Shown here: positions 57,595 through 64,000 of the stretch, one piece after another
Position numbering within the stretch: position 1 is the stretch's first letter
How the letters are laid out: every line of letters begins with the position of its first letter
Assembly: GCA_963377175.1 (NCBI GenBank)
Contig: CAUJNA010003800.1
Coordinates: 183,131-247,130 of the forward strand
From: Effrenium voratum
Lineage: Eukaryota; Sar; Dinophyceae; Suessiales; Symbiodiniaceae
DNA: 64,000 nucleotides
Direction: 5' to 3'
Notes under the pieces: model-generated
What the model was told of the DNA's origin: nothing
Databases searched by the model: none
The model's input: only the letters and a program-made list of their open reading frames with translations
Program-made: the position numbers and the translations under genes

Positions 57595-58392
57595 CTGCGT
57601 GGCCATGCGCCTATGCCCTTGGAGGCATTACACCCGGGCTGCAACAAACGCATGCTTACAGAAAACTCGATGAATTGGTACCAAACTTCTGCCAGCTTAG
57701 CCAAGCAAACCACCTAAATGCAAAAGCACGGAGTCTCCGAGCGCGCACACACACAACCTTCATGCCCCACATGTGTTTGATGTTTGGTGGTTCACGTCTG
57801 CCTTTGGCAAAGCCACGTCTTTCTCTCATACTCATACATCAAGAAAAGCGGTGATGCTTTCTGCACAAGCTGACAAATTCCACGTGTTGAGAGTTGTTCA
57901 CTGTTCAATCGCCAAAACTGGCAACAAGTGTCCTTTTGTGTTCTCGTACCTCTTTTCGGGGCTTCAATCCATCGGAACCTCCTGATCAAAGACCCGTCAT
58001 GGTCAAGCTGCCATAGGCCCCAGGCTCCAGGAAGTGCCCAGGCTGCCCCTGTGCTGCACCAAGATCTTAAAGGAGGCCCATGGGTCCTGAGCGGGAAGCA
58101 CCAAGATCTTAAAGGAGGCCCATGGGTCCTGAGCGGGAAGCATGGATTTATGCCACGCGCAGAAGGCCCAGCAGAATCTGCGCCGAGCATGGCATAGCAA
58201 ATCCTTCCTGACAGTGCAACCGAGCAATTGTTTGCCTCCTTTTGCAAGACAGAAATGCAAACTTCTGTGTTTGCCCAGCCCCAGTTCTTGCTGGATTGTC
58301 CCAGCCGCCAAGTGAGTCACAATCCCAAACCTGCACTTACCCGGGTCCATTTTGTCAGGGCCCTCAAGCCAGCCACCTACCCGGTCAATCCC
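57595..58392. other. spacer between two minus-strand genes
   Basis: Holds a direct 42-bp duplication (58057-58140) and otherwise nothing recognised. The first exon of the unknown gene downstream may be in the lower part. Confidence 0.4.
58057..58140. repeat. exact 42-bp tandem duplication
   Basis: CACCAAGATCTTAAAGGAGG followed by CCCATGGGTCCTGAGCGGGAAG occurs twice head to tail with no difference. Confidence 0.95.
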
Positions 58393-60956
58393 TCAGGCCA
58401 GCCAGCCCCCAACCTCCCTCCGTCTTCGTCGCCGAAACCGAAACGTCGCGGGGTCCTCCTCGGTCTTCGCGTACCACGCCTGGAGCTGCGGGCTCCGCAG
58501 CCCTCCGGCGCGCTCCAGCAGGTGCCCCAGCCGCCCGCCCGCGCGGTCGAAGGCCAGCTCCTGCGGACCGCGGCTCATGTCTGCCGGGAACGCGCCTGGT
58601 CGCTTGGGAACCAGACATTGGAAGAAAACCCCATACCCTTGGAACTGATCCTCAACATGGAAGTCTGACTTTGACTTTTCTGATTTGAACCCATGAAGTT
58701 CTGAAAAAATCGGAGTTGAAGCAAACAGAATGCCTAGACATGGCAAAAGAAACAGCCAACGTCCTTTGCGGCATCAGGTGCAGCAAAAAGAGCCAGTGGT
58801 ATTTGCTCGGTGTGTCGTTTTATGAGAATGCGCAAGGGGACAATGATGCAAAACTGCTGAACAGGGAATTCCGCTTTGGCAAGTTGGCTGAATACGTATG
58901 ACGCGACTGAACTTTGGTCACTAAAGCCGGGGCTGTGTCTTTTCGATGAGGGATCCGGTGATATGTAGGCATGGCTACATACTAATCTAAATCTAACAGC
59001 TTCCAACAATGCTTGCGGTCTTTGCTGCTTTCTGTGCTCCAACTGTCAAACACTTCGCCATCAGACTTCCATGTCCTGCAGGCATTTTCACATAAGTAAT
59101 TGCGTGACAATGGCTTCGGACTGGCGCACCAGGTAACCAGGCACGACGTCAGCCATTGGTACCGCTAAACCCTTTCTGAGTCTCAAGGCAGCCGAACCGA
59201 AACAATGTAATTACCAGTGGCAATGGTACGACGTCGATCCTCAGAAATTGGTGCCGCCAAACCGCCAAACCCTTTCCGAGTCTCGAAGCAGCCGAACCGA
59301 AACAATGCGCCCTTGGCAATGGTACGACGTCGATCCTGACAAATTTGGCTGTTGGTCAAAAATCAGTACCCAAATTCGAACCCTAGAAAATGGAAATATG
59401 GACTAAAACCTGCGGCCCCCTGGTGGTTGAATTTTGACCCATAATTTGGATTGGCCGAACCCTGGCCAAGTTGCATGGCTGTGGATTTTGGCACATCCCA
59501 CGGCATGTCGAGGGAACCCCCCGCCCCCCCAGCCCGCTCCAGCAGCCAAATGGGGCCGTAGGCCTTCACCTGCCAGCCGTGCTCAGCTCCTGCCTGCAGG
59601 GCTCGCATATGCAGCTGACATGCATCTTTGCAAGTCCCGGCCTCCAAAAGCGGATATGCCCACATCATCACATCAAAACTAACAATTAAACAAGTCCTGA
59701 CAAGCCGGATTGGGTCATTGACCACTTTTCGCACTATGATTCGGAATTGCTACCGAGTTGTGTCCAGCCACGGGCCCATTTCTGTCAACATAAGCCACGC
59801 CATCTTTGGGCTTTCTTTGCAACCACCACCATGTCCAATAACACCACAAGGAAACGCAGCCGATTTTTGGATGTGGCTAACCTACTGAACAATGCCCGCG
59901 CAAAGCCACAGAGCAACTTGGGTGGGTTTTGTTGCATCCAGTGATAGACCCTTGCGCGTGGAGGGTGCGCTTGAGCCATTTCTGTCTTCCTAAGTCAGTG
60001 TAGCGGGCTTGGGGTAACAGCTTGCCCCACGCCAAGCTGCTAACGCAACCTCCGTGAAGTCCACGGAGGTGGTCAAGTCCTGCAGGCCTGGCACGGAAAC
60101 ACAGAACTCCGCTCGCCTGCAGCCCAACATGGCCCGAAGCTTTGCGGCAAAATGGGTTGTCCTCCATTGTGGGGCCTGGTAATTCAAGCCTGCAAACGGC
60201 GCAAGCTGTAATTCCCGTCGCGGGTGCGCGGCCTGGACACTCCAAGAAGGACACTTGAGTGCACACGTCGTCGAACTCAGTGCGCGCGTCCATGATGTGG
60301 ATGCCGTCGTAGTGTGGCCGCAGCGTGGAGAACCAAAGCAGCGAGTCTGCGTCAGCGCCATAGTCCAAGGTGATCATGAAGCCCTCGTCCTCGCAAGGAT
60401 TCAACTGAAAGGGCATCAAGGAAATTGGGCAAAACGAAGGCCTGCCCTTGATCCCAGCCCAAGAAGACCCCAGCCCAAAGCCCGAAGCCATGAAAGCTGT
60501 TCGCATCAGCCCAACATCCGCCCATCCGGGCCAAGGCTCCAACAAGCCAGCTGTGCCCTCCACGAAGGACGCCTCCCCCGGCCGGAGCACCAACTTCATG
60601 TAGACTGCCGTGTGGCGGCTCGAGGCCTGGCCGCTCCCGCGCCGCAAAAAGAAGTCCGAAGGCGCTCGGCAGGGGCAAGTCTTAAAAAGTCCCGGAGCGT
60701 GGCCCTTCCCTGAGGCTGTTCTTCGAAAATGGCGACTTGCTTCTGCACTGAAGTGAGGAAGTAAAGCAGCGATGGAAGCCAAGATTTGGTGGCCCAACTT
60801 GCCATCCTCCAAAACCACCCACCCACCCACCCCCCCTCTCCACCCCCCCCTCTCCACCGCTCCCCCGGCCCCGGCCGTGCCATGGTACACCGGCGCCGAG
60901 GCGTCCCGGACTTTGGCCGCCATGCTGAGGCGCGCGCTGTGGCGCCGGCGCCAGGC
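58393..60956 (-). CDS. MidA/NDUFAF7-family S-adenosylmethionine-dependent methyltransferase (C-terminal part)
   Basis: In animals and Dictyostelium this family methylates an arginine of a complex I subunit in mitochondria. Firm exons: 60389-60233, 60087-60050, 59593-59534 and 58560-58393 (TGA). They read EGFMITLDYGADADSLLWFS, RPHYDGIHIMDARTEFDDV, then PGLQDLTTSVDFTE, the family's closing motif (usually DITxHVDF), and GWQVKAYGPIWLLER, ending with LQAWYAKTEEDPATF. Three more phase-0 exons are likely upstream: 60956-60903 (AWRRRHSARLSMAAKVRD), 60709-60671 (GRATLRDFLRLAP) and 60626-60573 (HTAVYMKLVLRPGE). Donors are GC except GT after VDFTE. The N-terminal half with the methyl-donor binding motif was not seen; exons at 61781-63160 could be part of it. 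The Arg-rich end (RRRRRREVGGWLA) may be intron read-through. Confidence 0.75.
59155..59336. repeat. direct duplication of a ~85-bp block in an intron
   Basis: AAACCCTTTCTGAGTCTC, GCAGCCGAACCGAAACAATG and GGCAATGGTACGACGTCGAT occur twice in the same order, at about 59165-59240 and 59272-59336. It lies in the intron between exons 59593-59534 and 58560-58393. Confidence 0.9.
59351..59444. mobile_element. small inverted-end element, copy in the methyltransferase intron
   Basis: Left end GTTGGTCAAAAATCAGTACC, right end AATTTTGACCCATAAT. The interior has GAACCCTAGAAAATGGAAAT, ATGGACTAAAACCTGCGGCC and CCCTGGTGGTTGAA. It lies directly beside the 85-bp duplication, inside the intron between exons 59593-59534 and 58560-58393. 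Confidence 0.75.
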
Positions 60957-61753
60957 CTGAAGCTCCTCGGGCTTCGACCGTGCTTTATTGACAAAAGATG
61001 CGATCCATGTGGAAAAACTTGGTGAACCTGTTGAAACATTCAGGACTTGAAACAGGCTGTCGCGTGCAGGGCGAAGCCCTGACCCTGAGGGCATTAATGT
61101 TTGTCCAAACGTCACCGAACGCCGGAAGCCTCGAATGAGGTGAGTGTGATTGCAGCAAGGGCCCAACCGAGCCGGGAGAGTCCAGGTGGAAGCATTTTGA
61201 TTGCACCGATATGGGACGAATTAATGGCATCAGGACGTGTATTTCTCTTACGCCGAGCTAGAGGGGCTCATTGGTACAAACTCTCGTCTGGGCAGGGAAG
61301 CGTCTGCGCGCCATGCGCTCCATTCGCACCACCTCTCCATGCGCACCATCCGCAGAGTGCGGCCTGTGTCACTTTAATCTTGTTTGCCTTTTTGCACTGT
61401 TCCGTTTCATTTCCCTTTTACGCTCAAATCGGCCTTTGCTTCCAAAACAAAACAAGTTTAGAATTTGGGGTAGGTTTAGGGGTGGCTTTGGAGTTAGGTT
61501 TCGGGTGGGGTTGGGATGGGCTATGGGAGACGGCGCCGGCGCAGAAGAAAGTGGCACTCTTTCCGCCGCGGGTCGGAACAAAGGAGGTGAATACACCAGA
61601 GCCGTTCAACGAAAGGCAGTTCAAATGCTTGAACTAAGGTGCGTGCTTCAATGTATCAAACAAAGCCTTGTTGACCCCCTTCATTCTGCCAAGCATGGCC
61701 CTACACCATTCATCCATAGTTTGTGTTTGGCGCGCCTCCACTCGTGAAAGATG
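60957..61753. other. spacer or intron, nothing recognised
   Basis: Intergenic or a large intron, depending on whether the flanking exon groups are one gene. G/T-rich words near 61460-61530 (GGGTTAGGTTT-like) were noted. No coding pattern. Confidence 0.35.
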
Positions 61754-63160
61754 TCAAAACGCGATGTGCAGACCAGTGGCCTTGCACCGCGCCGGCGTAA
61801 GGGAGAGGAAGACCTCGATGCTGCGCATGCGGCCCGGCAGCACCTGCTGACAAGACTTGCCCCAAGTTGAAGCCTCGATCAACATGATAAACGGGTTGCT
61901 TCAAGGCTTGGAACCCACAGAAATAACCCTTGCCAATGAGCCACGCGCCTGAAACAAACGCCCCCAGGCGTCCAATTCTCTGGCCTCTCTGGCAGAAGCC
62001 TTGCAGCGCAAACATGCGAGCGACAAACCGGCCTCCTCATCGCCCACCAGCAGCGCCCTCTCCACCTCGAAGCCCCGCCGGGCTGCCAGGCGCCTCATCT
62101 GCCGGTACCGCTCCTGTCAAATGACCAAGGGCCCGGTTGCAGGACTCCAGGACGATCAGATCATCTGCAGGATGAGGTTTGAATTGGGTTTGCATTTTTC
62201 AGGCTTCCATAGTTGTGGGTTATACATCCACAATGATACTATGAGAGCGTTAGGGCGTGCTCCTGATGTGCTTTCTGAACCAAATTGCTATGACTTGGCC
62301 GGGAGGCCTTGCCACATACAAGCATCACAGCTCAGAGCAAGCTGCATTCGAGACAACATCCACGGGGACAAAAAGCAATCGTAAGAAGATGAGCTTTCTC
62401 AAAATAGACGATGGAAAAAACGTTCAAAAGTGTTTTGCTGCCTTTGAAAGAAGGGGGGTCAAAGAGGGGAGTCAACATTCCTAGAAACCTGCAGGTGGAC
62501 ATTGCTCTCCTTTTGTAAACGGACTGGGGGCGAGGCCTCGCAGCTGAGGGTTGCTCAACCGCCAATACAACCACACCACCAACCTCACAGGAGCCCCAAC
62601 TCCCCGCTCTTGCGTCCTTGGACAAAGCAACGGTCGTGTTGGTAGCACGCAGCAAGGCCCGATACATCTTGACCAATTCCTGGGCTGCTGAATGCCCCCT
62701 TCCACCGCCCAGGTTAGCCACGGGCGTCGCCTGCGGTAACCCCCCGTTTCCGCTCGGTGACAACGGCTCTGTGGCAAACCTCCCCTGCAAACATCGCCGA
62801 GGCGCGCGTTCCCCGGCTTCGTCCCGGTGCTCCAGCTCCGCCTGGTACAGGGCCTCGTGGTGGTACTGCAGCGCCTGAGCCACTGCCAGCACCAGCGGGA
62901 AGCCTCGGAGCCGCGAGCTGCGAGAGGGAAATCCACTCGTGGGCTCAACTGCGGCAAGCTGCAGCACGCCAGCATCGGGGCACATTGCCAGCGCTCTTGA
63001 GGCGTCAGATCCTGACAAGGCGTGAGCCCGGACTCGGAGCCTGGGCAAAGGATTGGAGTTCGCGGGGCGGGTGCCAACTTGGCCCAACTTGGCCCACTCC
63101 TCCACCAGAGACAGCATCACACGGCGCATTGCCGCTGTCTGCAGCAGGCCGCAGAAGACC
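61754..63160 (-). CDS. exons of an unknown protein, possibly the upstream part of the MidA-family gene
   Basis: Five exons join in frame: 63160-63094, 63011-62970, 62874-62818, 62113-62033 and 61843-61754 (TGA). All four donors are GC (TGG|GCC, CTG|GCG, GAA|GCC, GAG|GCC) and all acceptors AG|G. The product is helical and charged: GLLQTAAMRRVMLSLVEEW, LTPQERWQCAPML, LQYHHEALYQAELEHRDE, RYRQMRRLAARRGFEVERAL, then VLPGRMRSIEVFLSLTPARC. I do not recognise the family. The last exon could instead leave through a GC donor at 61781 (TGCAAG|GCC), in phase with the exon at 60956. The whole region would then be one gene running to 58393. More exons probably lie beyond 63160. Confidence 0.55.
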
Positions 63161-64000
63161 CTGGCCGCAAAAATGGATAGGCTGCGGAGGTGGCTTGCTG
63201 GCTCCATGGGCCTTGCCCATGTGAAGGCCAAGCAAACATGAATTCTACAAAATGTGCTTCTAGTGTGGCCCTGGTGGCGCGAGCTGTGTTTCCAATTCGG
63301 TACGGGCAGTCCGCACAAATGGGCCAGTGCTTGCGGTAGTTTTGAGTCAGCCGATTGCAAATCCAATGCGCGTGTTCGTTGGAACTTGCACCCGTCTACC
63401 AAACTGCCTGCCTGCTTCCCCCCCCTTCCCTCCAATAACTTGACGAGTGGCTGCTGCCCTTCCTGCCAAATCTCCTGCAACATCTCCTGGGGGGAGCACT
63501 AGCCAAACATGTCGCCAGCGACAAAAGCACAGGTCAAGCAAAATACAACTGGCTCAGATGGGAACCATGCTGGCCGAGCGCTCCTTACATACCGGGGCGT
63601 GTCCCCCGCCTTTTCGCAGTCGTGCTTCAGCTTGCCCAACAACGCATCAACTCATCATGAATGTTGGGCCCGGACCAAGCATAGCACAGTCGAGAATGAA
63701 GGGTTCGGCAACACCACTGCTTTCTGCACAACCGCTTCAATTGCCTTTCATGAAAACATTGTCACCATCGCTGCGTTGCCCGGTATCCTTCTACAGTGCT
63801 TTGTATATAAGCCCGGCTTGTTTGTAACCTTGGCAGCGTCTGGCAATTCACAACTCTTCAATGCAAGAGCGCAACATACTCTTAAACTCGTGGATCCTCA
63901 TTCTGTTTCATGTCAACTTGCGGGACGCACCACCAGCTTGGATCTGAATCCGACAAGTCACTTCTTGTTTAGCATGTTTAGCGGCGCTTGTTTGTTGCGA
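63161..64000. other. no gene recognised at the window edge
   Basis: The minus-strand gene at 61754-63160 should continue upstream into this stretch or beyond the window. No exon with a clear pattern was seen. Confidence 0.35.

Noticed and set aside
59877..61166. Single 429-codon minus-strand reading frame
   Set aside because: Only part of it (60233-60389 and neighbours) has family character. The C-terminal MidA motif PGLQDLTTSVDF lies in another frame and needs splicing, so the long frame is chance plus exon.

Overview
The window looks like nuclear DNA of a dinoflagellate, close in style to Symbiodiniaceae or Polarella. No long open reading frame corresponds to an intact gene. Every gene I could rebuild is broken into exons of about 20-220 bases (one of 507), and every one of them is on the minus strand. 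The exons join in frame only if most introns start with GC or GA rather than GT, and every intron ends in AG followed by a G in the next exon. In my placement of about 60 introns, roughly 39 start with GC, 14 with GA and 7 with GT. That pattern, with one-directional gene order and large amounts of simple and tandem repeat, is known from dinoflagellate genomes.

Layout, low to high coordinate; all genes are transcribed toward the low end: a possible Lys-rich basic protein (821-1055); a small two-exon gene (2046-2554); a C5 cytosine DNA methyltransferase (2958-4948); an isolated exon (7413-7605); a degenerate repeat field with a ~0.6 kb direct duplication (8.3-10.9 kb); a small ORF with KARPEP hexapeptide repeats (12221-12385); a 20-copy tandem array (13084-14549); an unknown four-exon gene (14555-18314); the replicative helicase subunit MCM7 in 25 exons (20508-28974); a G-rich repeat field (29.3-30.3 kb); two exons of an alpha-helical repeat protein (32231-32987); a peptide deformylase in nine exons (34623-38766); a protein with three internal repeats and an RS tail (41624-44995); a 2.5-kb tetranucleotide field flanked by GCGAAAAC arrays (48.4-51.5 kb); an unknown multi-exon gene (52950-57594); and a MidA/NDUFAF7-family methyltransferase (58393-60956) with further exons upstream (61754-63160) that may belong to the same gene.

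The genes are housekeeping and not obviously linked in function: replication licensing and fork helicase (MCM7), organelle N-terminal protein processing (deformylase), DNA methylation, a mitochondrial-complex-type methyltransferase, and an SR-like protein. The most interesting non-gene signal is a family of ~85-100 bp elements with inverted ends (GTGGGTCAAAA...TTTTGACCCAC). Four copies are present, each inside an intron of a different gene, so they are candidate intron-generating or intron-resident mobile elements. A separate 131-bp element with perfect 25-bp inverted ends lies just upstream of an exon at 33 kb.

Limits: exon joins were made by eye from phase and family conservation. First exons, transit peptides, trans-splice sites and promoters were not found. 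A stop codon at the end of a last exon may in some cases belong to an unspliced intron.
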